64,000 nucleotides of DNA, taken from positions 62,001-126,000 of the forward strand of contig NZ_JAHDTI010000007.1 of assembly GCF_018531495.1 (NCBI RefSeq), read 5' to 3'. The notes below the pieces were generated by a model, which worked only from the letters and a program-made list of their open reading frames with translations, was not told the DNA's origin and did no database searches. Positions 42,093 through 50,206 of this stretch are shown piece after piece (position 1 is the stretch's first letter; each line of letters starts with the position of its first letter). Source of the stretch: Nonomuraea sediminis. GTDB taxonomy: Bacteria; Actinomycetota; Actinomycetes; Streptosporangiales; Streptosporangiaceae. A program made the translations under genes and the position numbers.

Positions 42093-45000
42093 CTAGGAGC
42101 GGACGATCTTGACGCTCCGGTGGAGCAGCCGGGTGTTGCGCAACTCCTGGGTGCTGTCCACGTACACGGTGAGGTTCTGCTTCCCCGCCAGAGGGGACAG
42201 GTCGAGCGTGGGCGCGGTGCCGCCGAGGGAGACGCTCTCCAGGGCCGGAAGGGACGCCAGCGGGCTGAGGTCGCTGATCCCGCGGCTGCCGTGGACGTTC
42301 ACATAGCGGAGGTTGTACAGACCCGCGATCGGGCCGAGATCGGTGACACCCGTGGCCCGCAGCAACAGGATGGACAGGTTCTGCTGGTCGGCGATGGGAG
42401 TCAGGTCCCGCACGTTCGCGCACTCACCCACCTGCAGCCTGTACAGGCGGCGATCACGAAGCGGACCCAGGTCGCTCACCCAGTCGCTGTTGAAGAGTGA
42501 GAGATGCTCCAGCCGAGGCGTGGCCGACACGACCGCCTCCAGGTCTCCGTCGACCGTGGAGGCGTTCAGCAGGACATAGTCCAGGGCGGGAAGGCCGGCG
42601 ATGAACGTAAGATCCCGCAGGTCTGCCTTGTAGAGCGAAAGGCTTCGCAATCCCGTGTGGCGGGCGACGGGGGTGAAGTCGCGCACCCGGCTCAGGTCGT
42701 CCAGCACCAGCGATTTCATGGCCGCGACCGTGTCCAGGAACCGCAGGTCGGTGAAGTCGACCCCGCGCAGCTTGAGCTCCGACAGTTCGGGCAACCGGGA
42801 GAGTGCCTCGAGATCCACCTGCCGCTGCGGCCTGAAGTGGATCCACAGCCACGTCAGCGCCGGATGGCACGTCAGGTCCTCCAGCGTGGCGCCGTCCAGC
42901 TCCCGCACCGCCAGAGAGGACAGGGGCGCGACCTTCCTGAGGAAGCCCAGATCGTCGACGGAGCACCTGACGTCCAGCTCGTTGACCTTCCTGAGCCGTC
43001 CGACGCCGTCGAACATCCGGCGACTTTCGATGTCCACGCTTCCGAGAGGTGGTTCGACCTCGGCGAGGACCTCGGCTGCGTAGGTGTCAGGGTCGAAGTA
43101 CGGCCAGCCGGTGAACAGTTCGCTCCTGACTTCCCTGCGGCCGTCACCGGCGTACCCGGCCAGCTTCGCCAGCGCCTCAGGCCCGTTCACCAGCCAGCAC
43201 GTGCGGACGGTCGCGGCCGCCCTGGCCGTCGTCAGGCCTCGCAGGTCGACGGGCAGGCGGCGCAGCGCCTCCGTCCCGGCCAGGGCCAGCGACCTGGCCT
43301 CGGCGTCGTTGCGGGGCGGGATCACCTCGGCCAGGCAGGCGTCGATGCGCTCCCTGAGGTCGGAGGGCAGCTCCTGCACGGTCTCCAGGCACCCCGCCAC
43401 CAGCAGGCGCAGCCGCCGGGAGTGCCGGTCGCCCTGATGGGCCCGATCGAGCAGCCCGGCGAGCAGCTCGCGGCGCACCGGGGCGTTGGCGTGCCCGGCG
43501 GCCATCACGACGGTCTCGCGCCACTGGTCCAGGTGCGCCCGCTCGATGAGGGGTTCCACGTCGGCGTCGTCGGCCGCCTGCTTGGCGGCGAGGTACTCCT
43601 GCACCGTGCGGTGGACGAAGTCGATCCGCCCCATGACGGGTTCCCTGATCACGCCGCTGCGCTGGAGCAGGTGGTCGAGGACGGCCTCGGCCGTCGCCTC
43701 CACCCGGGGCATGGTCGCGATCTTGTCGGCGACGCGGCGCAGCGCGGTCACCTTGGACAGCTCCGAGCGGCCCCACACCGTCAGCTGCCAGGCCAGGTCC
43801 TGCAGGATGCGGATCTTCTGCTCGGGTTCGAGCACGACCTCCGCGGAGATGCCGCGCTCGACGTCGCGCCGCTCGAGCAGCAGCTCGAGCGCCGCCGCGT
43901 ACAGCCCCATCCGGTTGCGCGGGAGCTGCTTGCCCCGGTCCAGATTGAGCGCGCAGAGCATCGTGGCCAGCAGCGGGGACGAGGCCAGCAGCTGCAGGTG
44001 CCTGCCGCCCTCGAGCCGGGCGAGCAGCGCGCCCTCGTACTCGTCCAGCTTCACCGGCGCGCACGGCAGGCTCCTGGAGCCGCGCATCGCCACGTGCCAC
44101 TGGCGTACCAGCTCGCGCAGGTCGAACGGCGTCAGCGGCTCCAGCACGACCGAGGCGAAACCCTCCACCTCCAGCCACCGCGCGTCCGCGGCGGCCGGGC
44201 GGGAGGTCACCACGGTCCTGATCTCCGGGTAGGCGGACATCAGACCGCGCAGCCACTGCCTGACGGCCGGGCGGTGCCGTACGGCCAGCTCGTCCACCCC
44301 GTCGACCAGCAGGAGCGCCCGCCCGGACTCCAGGACGCGGTGCGCCCACCCCGCGGGCATCCGCCCGGCCAGCGGGCCCGCGACGTCGGCCAGGAAGTCC
44401 TCGGGACCCGGCAGGACCCCGGAAGGGTGGCTGCGGAGCTTGACGACGAACGGCACGCAGCCGTTCCACCCGGCCAGCTCGCCCTGGAAGCCGCCGCGCG
44501 CCGCGGTGACCGCCAGCCAGCGCAGCAGCGTGCTCTTGCCGGACCCCGCGTCGCCTCTGAGCAGCGTTCGCGGCGCCCGCCCGAGCGCGCTCTCGGCGGG
44601 TAACGTGGTCGCGCCGTGGTGGGCGGGCGCGTCCGTCAGGTCGCCGAACCGCGGCCATTCCCGCTCGGGCCCGCGGCTGTCCGCCGAGACAGACAGGCTG
44701 ATGTAGGCGATGCTCAGCGTGACCCGCGGCCGGAAGTTCTCCACCCGGACGCCGAACAGCTCGACCTCGTCCAGCGTCCTGCTCACGTGCTCGAGGTAGC
44801 GGCGCTCGAACTCGGCGTCGTCCTGCACGCCCGCCGGGGCGTCGAGCGTCCGCGCGGGCAGCCTGGCCATGATCGTCGAGACCTGCCTGCCCAGCTCGTC
44901 GAGCTGCTCGCCGAGCCGGGACGTCCTGCCGAGCAGCTCGGTGGCGGCCCTGGGCAGGTACTGCGGCAGCTGCTGCAGGATGCGCACCACGCACTCGACG

Positions 45001-45437
45001 CACTCCTCGAGCAGCACGTCGTAGAGCTGCCCGCCCGCCTCGCCGAGCTGCGGGCGCGGGTCGGCGACCTGCCCTCGGATCCGCCTGGCCAGCAGGATCG
45101 GGTCGGCCGCGGCGTCGAAGACCGCCCGGTCGGAGAAGTCGGCCCGCTGCAGCGTTGCGACGGCCTCGAGCAGCGCGGCGGCCCTGTCGTTGCTGGACAG
45201 CCCGCCGTACTCCTGCTCGACGAGCGCGAGCAGCCGGCGGTCCACCCCGTCGGCGATCGCCTCCACCTGGCGCTGGAAACTGCGCCTGACCAGGCGGTCG
45301 GGGAGCTCGCTCCTGATCAGCGCGCTCAGGTCCGAGTTGCGCTCCTGACGGGCGGAGCGGAACGCCAGCCATTCCTGCGCGGCACGCTGCGCGACGGCCT
45401 TGGCCGCCGCCGCGGCGGCACCTTCCAGTGCGGGCAT
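42093..45437 (-). CDS. NACHT NTPase with leucine-rich repeats (bacterial NLR-like)
   Basis: A 1114-residue STAND protein. Residues about 1-270 are helical, starting with an Ala-rich segment, like NACHT N-terminal helical domains. The NACHT NTPase (about 285-560) has Walker A GDAGSGKST (295-303), Walker B ALLLVDGVDEL and the sensor region VVTSRPAA. A helical winged/superstructure region follows, with DFVHRTVQEYLAAKQA, the NACHT-associated motif. The C-terminus (about 800-1100) is leucine-rich repeats, e.g. LSELKLRGVDFTDLRFL and LRSLSLYKADLRDLTFI. No membrane segment and no catalytic effector domain. Such proteins act in anti-phage defence (established for some bNACHT proteins). Start ATG with GAGGAGCG upstream. 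Confidence 0.9.
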   Translation of the reverse strand: MPALEGAAAAAAKAVAQRAAQEWLAFRSARQERNSDLSALIRSELPDRLVRRSFQRQVEAIADGVDRRLLALVEQEYGGLSSNDRAAALLEAVATLQRADFSDRAVFDAAADPILLARRIRGQVADPRPQLGEAGGQLYDVLLEECVECVVRILQQLPQYLPRAATELLGRTSRLGEQLDELGRQVSTIMARLPARTLDAPAGVQDDAEFERRYLEHVSRTLDEVELFGVRVENFRPRVTLSIAYISLSVSADSRGPEREWPRFGDLTDAPAHHGATTLPAESALGRAPRTLLRGDAGSGKSTLLRWLAVTAARGGFQGELAGWNGCVPFVVKLRSHPSGVLPGPEDFLADVAGPLAGRMPAGWAHRVLESGRALLLVDGVDELAVRHRPAVRQWLRGLMSAYPEIRTVVTSRPAAADARWLEVEGFASVVLEPLTPFDLRELVRQWHVAMRGSRSLPCAPVKLDEYEGALLARLEGGRHLQLLASSPLLATMLCALNLDRGKQLPRNRMGLYAAALELLLERRDVERGISAEVVLEPEQKIRILQDLAWQLTVWGRSELSKVTALRRVADKIATMPRVEATAEAVLDHLLQRSGVIREPVMGRIDFVHRTVQEYLAAKQAADDADVEPLIERAHLDQWRETVVMAAGHANAPVRRELLAGLLDRAHQGDRHSRRLRLLVAGCLETVQELPSDLRERIDACLAEVIPPRNDAEARSLALAGTEALRRLPVDLRGLTTARAAATVRTCWLVNGPEALAKLAGYAGDGRREVRSELFTGWPYFDPDTYAAEVLAEVEPPLGSVDIESRRMFDGVGRLRKVNELDVRCSVDDLGFLRKVAPLSSLAVRELDGATLEDLTCHPALTWLWIHFRPQRQVDLEALSRLPELSELKLRGVDFTDLRFLDTVAAMKSLVLDDLSRVRDFTPVARHTGLRSLSLYKADLRDLTFIAGLPALDYVLLNASTVDGDLEAVVSATPRLEHLSLFNSDWVSDLGPLRDRRLYRLQVGECANVRDLTPIADQQNLSILLLRATGVTDLGPIAGLYNLRYVNVHGSRGISDLSPLASLPALESVSLGGTAPTLDLSPLAGKQNLTVYVDSTQELRNTRLLHRSVKIVRS

Positions 45438-45518
45438 GCTCGCTCCTCGGGCCTCGGGATCACTTCCATGATCGCGGCAAAAGCCGGGAAATGCCGGGCG
45501 TTCCTCGTACGGCCTGCC

Positions 45519-45968
45519 TCAGGACCGTGGCCGGTGTTCATCCCCCGCGCGTGCTCCGAGTGCCTCGGCCAGCTCCTCCAACGTCTCCACCAGCACCGCG
45601 ACCCGGGACTCCTCGACCCCCAGCGCCCGGGCCAGCGCCGCGTCCACGGTCGCCGTCGCGGCATGCCGTTTCCCCTGCTCGGGCATGCCCGGCGCGGGAG
45701 ACACCAGAGTCCGTCGCCGATCGGCCGGGTCGGGCTCCGTCGTCATCACGCCCTCGTCCCTGAACCTGGCCACCGCGGACGACACGAGGCTCTGCGGCAA
45801 CCCGGTCCGCTCGGTGATCTCCCCGATGGAGCTGCCCGGGTGACGGAACGCGTCCACCAGCACCGCTCGTGCCCCGGCGGGAAGGGCGTGGAAGCCGGAG
45901 CGAGGGATGGCCTCCTGGCCGATCTCGATCAGCCGGTGTCCGAGGAGGAAAAGCTCGAGCCCGTTCAT
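45519..45968 (-). CDS. MarR-family transcriptional regulator
   Basis: About 149 residues (start MNGLELF; an ATG three codons upstream at 45977 is possible). The winged helix includes SIGEITERTGLPQSLVSSAVARF and the wing VMTTEPDPADRRRTLV. It is divergent from the alpha/beta hydrolase with only about 14-25 bases between start codons, across two perfect palindromes. It most probably represses the hydrolase and itself. On its own strand it is 81 bases upstream of the NACHT gene, whose own ribosome site suggests separate translation. Confidence 0.85.
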   Translation of the reverse strand: MNGLELFLLGHRLIEIGQEAIPRSGFHALPAGARAVLVDAFRHPGSSIGEITERTGLPQSLVSSAVARFRDEGVMTTEPDPADRRRTLVSPAPGMPEQGKRHAATATVDAALARALGVEESRVAVLVETLEELAEALGARAGDEHRPRS

Positions 45969-45977
45969 GCCAGGCAT

Positions 45978-46002
45978 GATATATCTAAATTATGATGCAT
46001 CA
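45978..46002. promoter_or_regulatory. Overlapping divergent promoter/operator with palindromes GATATATC and TGATGCATCA
   Basis: GATATATC (45978-45985) and TGATGCATCA (45993-46002) are both perfect palindromes in an AT-rich 25-base space that also holds both start codons. TATCAT on the minus strand and TATATC on the plus strand are -10-like elements placed 6-7 bases before the ATGs. That fits leaderless transcripts and MarR binding over both. Confidence 0.55.
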
Positions 46003-46804
46003 GAAATCAGATGTAATTGAGGTTCCCGGAGCGTCCCTGCACTACGTGCTGAGGGGCACGGGCCCGCTCCTGCTGCTGATCGCGGGCGGTGACGGCGACG
46101 CCGGCGTCAGCTCCACGCTCGCGGGGCACCTGGCCGACCGCTACACGGTGCTCACCTATGACCGCCGCGGCCTTTCTGCCAGCCGGATCTCCCCGGAGGC
46201 GGGCGCGCCGGACATCACCACCCACGCCGACGACGTGCACCACCTGCTGGCCGCGCTCACGAGCGAGCCCGCGTACGTCTGCGGCAGCAGCATCGGCGCG
46301 CTGATCGCCCTGGAGTTCGCCGGCCGCCATCCCGAGCAGGTCCGCACGCTCGTCGCGCACGAACCGCCGGCCACGCAGCTCCTGACCGAGCCCGAGCGGG
46401 AGCGCGCCGCCGCGGCGCAGAGCTCGGTGGAGGCCACGTTCGCCGCCTCGGGAGCGTTGGCCGCGCTGCGCGAGTTCGCCGTGCTGGCGGGTGTCGACCC
46501 GTCCGATCGCGAGCCCGACGTCGCGCTCACGCCGCCTGGGCCCGAGCGGGTGCCCAACCTCGAGTTCTTCCTGACGTACGACGCGCCCGCCGTCAGACGG
46601 CACATCCTGGACGTGGACGCGCTCAAGGCGGCCCGCATCGTGCCCGCGGTCGGTGAGACGTCGGGCACGATCTTCGCCCGCGAGTGCGCGATCCGCCTCG
46701 CGGACGCCCTCGGCGTGGCCTACGCCACCTTCCCCGGCGGGCACAACGGCTCGGTCTTCCGCCCCCGCGCCTTCGCCGCCTGCCTCGCCGACGTTCTGAC
46801 CTAG
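45992..46804 (+). CDS. Alpha/beta hydrolase
   Basis: A 270-residue hydrolase. The oxyanion loop is LLLIAGGDGDAG, the nucleophile elbow is CGSSIGALIAL, and His in FPGGHNG closes the triad. No signal peptide. Members with this GGDGD-type loop paired with MarR/TetR regulators often hydrolyse esters or lactones of signalling or toxic compounds (inference). The ATG is at 45992 (45995 also possible). No Shine-Dalgarno site precedes it. Confidence 0.82.
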   Translation: MMHQKSDVIEVPGASLHYVLRGTGPLLLLIAGGDGDAGVSSTLAGHLADRYTVLTYDRRGLSASRISPEAGAPDITTHADDVHHLLAALTSEPAYVCGSSIGALIALEFAGRHPEQVRTLVAHEPPATQLLTEPERERAAAAQSSVEATFAASGALAALREFAVLAGVDPSDREPDVALTPPGPERVPNLEFFLTYDAPAVRRHILDVDALKAARIVPAVGETSGTIFARECAIRLADALGVAYATFPGGHNGSVFRPRAFAACLADVLT

Positions 46805-46901
46805 GTACTGCAAGCCGCCCCACCGCCAGTCGCCGCACTTCGGCCGGGCCCTGTCCAGGGAGACGCTCCTCCGGCGATGCGGGGCCGGCCGCCGTTACGC
46901 C

Positions 46902-46977
46902 GCCACACCACCGGGGCGCGGCCACACCACCGGGGCGTGGCCACACCACCGGGGCGTGGCCACACCACCGGGGCGCC
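46902..46977. repeat. Four tandem copies of a 19-bp GC-rich repeat
   Basis: Four adjoining copies of GCCACACCACCGGGGCGYG at 46902, 46921, 46940 and 46959; the last varies in the final two bases. Each junction also forms a GCCAC...GTGGC inverted pair. Possible roles are protein-binding iterons or slippage-prone mini-satellite; none is shown. Confidence 0.9.
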
Positions 46978-46993
46978 GCCTCAGCGCCCGGGG

Positions 46994-47049
46994 GCCGCCT
47001 CACCGCCCGGGGTGATGGCTCACCGGCTCGGGTGTGGCGGTGAGGCGGC
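46994..47049. repeat. 14-bp perfect inverted repeat upstream of the SDR gene
   Basis: GCCGCCTCACCGCC at 46994-47007 pairs with GGCGGTGAGGCGGC at 47036-47049, a 28-base loop between. It could terminate hydrolase transcription or act as a regulatory structure before SDR. Confidence 0.75.
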
Positions 47050-47135
47050 GGTGAGTGTGCGGTGAGCGGTCCTCGGCACTGTTGACCCATCGCCGGATCC
47101 ACCGAGGGCCGGCCACCGAGTGAGGGAGTACGACA

Positions 47136-47900
47136 ATGGGCACGCTGACCGGCAGGACGGCGCTGGTGACGGGCGGGTCGCGGGGGATCGGGCGGGCGGT
47201 CGCGCTGCGGCTGGCCGCGGAGGGCGCGCTGGTCGCCGTACACTACGGCGGCAACGAAGCGGCGGCCAAGGAGAGCGTGGCACGCATCGAGGAGGCAGGC
47301 GGCCAGGCGTTCGCCGTGCAAGCCCGCTTCGGCGAGCCCGGCGCGCTGGACGAGCTGTTCGGCGGGCTGACCGCCGGGCTGGCGGGACGCGGGCTGGACA
47401 TCCTGGTCAACAACGCGGGCATCGCCTCGACCAACCCCATCTCCCAGGTCACCCCCGAGGAGTTCGAGCGGCTGCTCGCGGTCAACGTGAGCACGCCGTT
47501 CTTCGTGATCCAGCGCGCGCTGCCGCTGCTGAACGACGGTGGCCGGATCATCAACATGGGCTCGGCGGCCAGCCGCTTCGCGGTCACCATGCAGATCGGC
47601 TACACGATCACCAAGGCGGCGCTGGAGGCCATGGCCCCGACGCTGGCCAACGAGCTCGGCAGGCGCGGCATCACCGTGAACACGATCGCGCCCGGCGCGA
47701 TCAGGACCGACATGACCGCCGGCTACAGCCACATCCCCGAGGTGGTCGCCGGCATCGAGGCCATCACCGCGCTCGGGCGGCTCGGCGAGCCGGAGGACGT
47801 CGCCGACGTCGTCGGCTTCCTGGCAGGCCCGCAGGGCCGCTTCGTGACGGGCCAGACGGTGGACGTCTCCGGCGGGACGTGGCTCGGACCCATCGCGTAG
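47136..47900 (+). CDS. SDR-family oxidoreductase (3-oxoacyl reductase-like)
   Basis: A 254-residue classical short-chain dehydrogenase. The NAD(P) motif is TGGSRGIG (about 13-20), NNAG at about 90, catalytic Ser in NMGSAAS, and YTITK as the YxxxK pair. The C-terminal TGQTVDVSGGTWLG is typical. The Arg in GGSRGIG suggests NADPH preference. GAGGGAG ribosome site. No partner enzymes nearby, so the substrate is unknown. Confidence 0.92.
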   Translation: MGTLTGRTALVTGGSRGIGRAVALRLAAEGALVAVHYGGNEAAAKESVARIEEAGGQAFAVQARFGEPGALDELFGGLTAGLAGRGLDILVNNAGIASTNPISQVTPEEFERLLAVNVSTPFFVIQRALPLLNDGGRIINMGSAASRFAVTMQIGYTITKAALEAMAPTLANELGRRGITVNTIAPGAIRTDMTAGYSHIPEVVAGIEAITALGRLGEPEDVADVVGFLAGPQGRFVTGQTVDVSGGTWLGPIA

Positions 47901-47974
47901 ATCTTCCGCCGGGCGGGCAGCACGACGCACCACGGTCCCACCACCGACGGGCTCGTCGCCGCGGCCGCCCCGGC

Positions 47975-48339
47975 CGGTCCCACCTCGGCGCCTACCACGC
48001 CGCCGGGTACCAGGTGATCCTGGCCGGAGACCTCAACGACTTCGGCCGCATGGACGGCTTCTCCTCCTCCCAGGTCGACACGCCCAGCAACGGCCACTAC
48101 CGGGAGGCTGACGACAACGATCCCGCGCACTGCCCCGGGTACGGCGAGGGCACGGTCGAAGCCGACACCACGGGCGGCCCTGCGAGATCGACATGATCTT
48201 CACCCACGAGGCCGACCACGTCCCTTCGGCCTCGACCGGCGACGCCCAGCCGTCCCCGCTCAGCCGCGGCGGCAAGGCCTGCTCCGACCACCGCGTCCTG
48301 CTCGGCACGCCGACCCTCGTACGGTCACCGTCGTCGTGA
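47975..48339 (+). pseudogene. Decayed endonuclease/exonuclease/phosphatase-family C-terminus, frameshifted
   Basis: One reading frame carries HAAGYQVILAGDLNDFGRMD, with the GD-N catalytic motif of this family. A second frame, shifted by one near 48175-48185, continues CEIDMIFTHEADH and GGKACSDHRVLLGTP, with the usual (K/E)IDxIF and SDH motifs, ending at 48339. No start codon or N-terminal half is present. The remnant is therefore 5'-truncated and frameshifted. A hairpin follows at 48361. Confidence 0.75.
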
Positions 48340-48360
48340 CCGGAGGTGACGTCCGGTTCA

Positions 48361-48394
48361 GGCCGTAGGTCCCGTGGATGCGGGCCCTACGGCC
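48361..48394. terminator. Strong hairpin after the nuclease remnant
   Basis: A 14-bp stem with one mismatch (GGCCGTAGGTCCCG / CGGGCCCTACGGCC) and 6-base loop, 22 bases after the remnant. No U-tract; it may be the old terminator of the decayed gene, or a structured leader of the HTH-flavin gene. Confidence 0.5.
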
Positions 48395-48452
48395 GTGGTG
48401 GCTGAGGGGGCGCGTTCGTAGCGTCGGGGGTGAGGCAGGGAGGAGTAGCATC

Positions 48453-49094
48453 ATGACTGTGGGTAGCGATCTGGGGCGTCGCATCGTGCACCACCGCGAA
48501 CGACTCGGACTCAGCCGGGAGCAGGTAGCCGAGCTCGCCGGCATGTCGCCCGGATATCTGCAGTATCTGGAGGAGCAGCCAGGCTCGCCCAGCGGGGGAG
48601 CGCTGTTCAAGCTCGCGTCAGCGCTGCAGACCACGGTCGACGAACTGCTCGGCGGGCGTACCGACCGGCCGCCAGGGCACGGGCAGGCGATGGCCGATCC
48701 GGTGTTCGAGCGGCTGGACACGCAGGAGTGCCTGCGGCTCATCGAGAAGGGCGGCATCGGGCGCGTGGCCTTCGAAGGGCCGCGCGGGCCCACCGTGATG
48801 CCGGTCAACTACCGCGTGCACGAGGGGGCGATCGTCTTCAGGACCGCGGACGGCGGCCCGATGGACGATGATCTGCGCACCGGGGTGGAAGGCGTGGACA
48901 TCAAGATCGCCTTCGAGGTCGACTGCATCGACGAGGCCTGCAGGGAGGGGTGGAGCGTCCTGGTCCAGGGTCCCGCCCATCACCTGACGCAGGCGCCCGA
49001 CGTCGACGTCACCCCCTGGGCCGGCGGCGAGCGGAACCTGTACGTCAGGATCGTCCCGCACCAGATCACCGGCCGTCGCATCCACGCCCGCTGA
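48453..49094 (+). CDS. XRE-type HTH fused to pyridoxamine-phosphate-oxidase-like (split-barrel) domain
   Basis: A 213-residue fusion. Residues about 8-62 form a Cro/CI helix-turn-helix (RIVHHRERLGLSREQVAELA, SPGYLQYLEE). Residues about 78-205 form an FMN-binding split barrel of the PNPOx-like type (LIEKGGIGRVAFEG, TVMPVNYRVHEGAIVFRT, VDIKIAFEVDCID). ATG with GGGAGGA 8 bases upstream. Such fusions occur near hypoxia/redox genes in actinomycetes; the flavin, F420 or haem ligand is not determined. It converges with the flavodoxin gene, so it may be part of a redox-linked cluster with it (inference). Confidence 0.87.
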   Translation: MTVGSDLGRRIVHHRERLGLSREQVAELAGMSPGYLQYLEEQPGSPSGGALFKLASALQTTVDELLGGRTDRPPGHGQAMADPVFERLDTQECLRLIEKGGIGRVAFEGPRGPTVMPVNYRVHEGAIVFRTADGGPMDDDLRTGVEGVDIKIAFEVDCIDEACREGWSVLVQGPAHHLTQAPDVDVTPWAGGERNLYVRIVPHQITGRRIHAR

Positions 49095-49102
49095 CCCTGC
49101 TT

Positions 49103-49642
49103 TCAGCAGGGCCCGTCGCACCGTTCGAGCCCGCCGCGTCGAACCGGCCTCCCGTAGGCGGCGCCGAGCTGCTCGCCCCAGTCCCGGGCCCGTTCCAGCT
49201 CGCCGTCCATGAGCGGCCCTGTCGCGTCGATGACGTAGAAGCTCTGCGTGGACCCGGCGATCGTGGCGCCCAGCCGGTGCAGCCGCGTGACCGCGGCGCG
49301 CGCGGCCGACCCGGGCATGTGCCGTACCCGGGTGTCGAAGGCGGTCGCCTGGACGTGGCCCAGTCGGGCCCGGTCGAGCCACTCGCGGATGCCGATGCCG
49401 GGCGAGACCAGCGGCTTGGTCGCGTGCCGCGCGGCCGAGGCCCGGGTGGTCGGCTTGGTCATGGAGAAGGCATGCGTCGGTCCGCCGATCACGAGCAGGC
49501 CGACCTCGCCGCCGACGGAGTCGGGAGCTCTGCTCACCTCGACGGTCTCGGCACGCAGGTGGGAGGACAGCCCCTTCGCCACCGCCTCCGCCACGCGCCG
49601 GGTATTACCGAACATCGACTCGTAGATCACCAGCGCGTACAT
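49103..49642 (-). CDS. Flavodoxin-domain protein
   Basis: A 179-residue flavodoxin-like protein. The FMN phosphate loop is YESMFGNTRRVAEAVA at the N-terminus; VGLLVIGGPTHAFSMTKP covers the isoalloxazine loop. The second half (FDTRVRHMPGSAARAAVTRL, FYVIDATGPLMDGELERA) resembles the longer flavodoxin proteins common near actinobacterial hypoxia genes. ATG 49642 has GGGAGG upstream and is preferred to an in-frame ATG 18 bases up. It is 14 bases after the STAS gene, so co-transcribed from the promoter with the DevR-like box. Confidence 0.88.
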   Translation of the reverse strand: MYALVIYESMFGNTRRVAEAVAKGLSSHLRAETVEVSRAPDSVGGEVGLLVIGGPTHAFSMTKPTTRASAARHATKPLVSPGIGIREWLDRARLGHVQATAFDTRVRHMPGSAARAAVTRLHRLGATIAGSTQSFYVIDATGPLMDGELERARDWGEQLGAAYGRPVRRGGLERCDGPC

Positions 49643-49656
49643 GATCCGAGCCTCCC

Positions 49657-49989
49657 TCACGCTCCCGGGGACGGAGACCGTGATGCCGCCTCGCTGATCT
49701 CCATCACACGCCGCAGCTGCTCAGGGATGCCGATCAACTCGAGGCGACCGCCGCTCGACTCGGCGTCGGCCGCGCACGCGCGCAGCACGCCGAGCCCGAT
49801 CACGTCGCAGAAGCGCACCCCGGACAGGTCGAGCACGAGCGTGGTCTTGTGCCGGGCGAGCGCGTCGTGGACGATGTCGCGCAGCGCCTGCGCGGTTGCC
49901 AGGTCCAGCTCGCCACTGATCGACAGCACGCCACCCGGCCGCGACGACACTCTCGCGCGCAACCCTGGGTGGTCATGAGAAGTGGTCAT
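49657..49989 (-). CDS. STAS-domain protein (anti-sigma antagonist-like) lacking the phosphoacceptor Ser
   Basis: A 110-residue single STAS domain. GVLSISGELDLATAQALRD and TLVLDLSGVRFCDVIGLGVL match the SpoIIAA/RsbV fold. In phosphorylatable members the helix start reads D-S-S-G; here it is D-V-I-G, so the acceptor Ser is absent. It therefore cannot be switched off in the usual way by an anti-sigma kinase and might be a constitutive binder or have another role. First gene of the STAS-flavodoxin unit; ATG with CGGAGAG upstream. Confidence 0.88.
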   Translation of the reverse strand: MTTSHDHPGLRARVSSRPGGVLSISGELDLATAQALRDIVHDALARHKTTLVLDLSGVRFCDVIGLGVLRACAADAESSGGRLELIGIPEQLRRVMEISEAASRSPSPGA

Positions 49990-50047
49990 GTGGCTCTCCG
50001 TTGGACGTCAGAAAGCCATGCTTCCTGGCACGCTACCACCGCAAATA

Positions 50048-50061
50048 GGGACCAAAGTCCC
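50048..50061. promoter_or_regulatory. DevR/DosR-like box GGGAC-CAAA-GTCCC
   Basis: A perfect 5+4+5 palindrome matching the dormancy-regulator consensus (GGGACTTTAGTCCC-like) lies 59 bases upstream of the STAS start, just before a TAGCGT -10-like element on that strand. A second, poorer half-site with GGTCCC follows at 50078-50083. It suggests hypoxia/redox control of STAS-flavodoxin. Confidence 0.7.
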
Positions 50062-50206
50062 AAGCAGAGTCACTAAAGGTCCCGCATGCCTTTGCCATAT
50101 CGAGCCCTGGAATTATTCACGGCGGCGCAGGGGCCATCCGCGTCTCCCGCGGCGCGGGGTGGCTCTGATGGGTACGGCCGGCGTCTCTAGCCCTGGAAAG
50201 GCCCGT

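Larger units (their letters stand above)
46805..47135. other. Repeat-rich intergenic region between hydrolase and SDR
   Basis: 331 bases with no credible coding region. It holds four 19-bp tandem repeats (46902-46977), a 14-bp perfect inverted repeat with 28-base loop (46994-47007 / 47036-47049), and the probable promoter and leader of the SDR gene, with a GAGGGAG ribosome site just before 47136. Open frames across it are artefacts of high GC content. Confidence 0.6.

Noticed and set aside
46902..46977. CRISPR-like array
   Set aside because: 19-bp units are directly adjoining with no spacers, and no cas genes are present.
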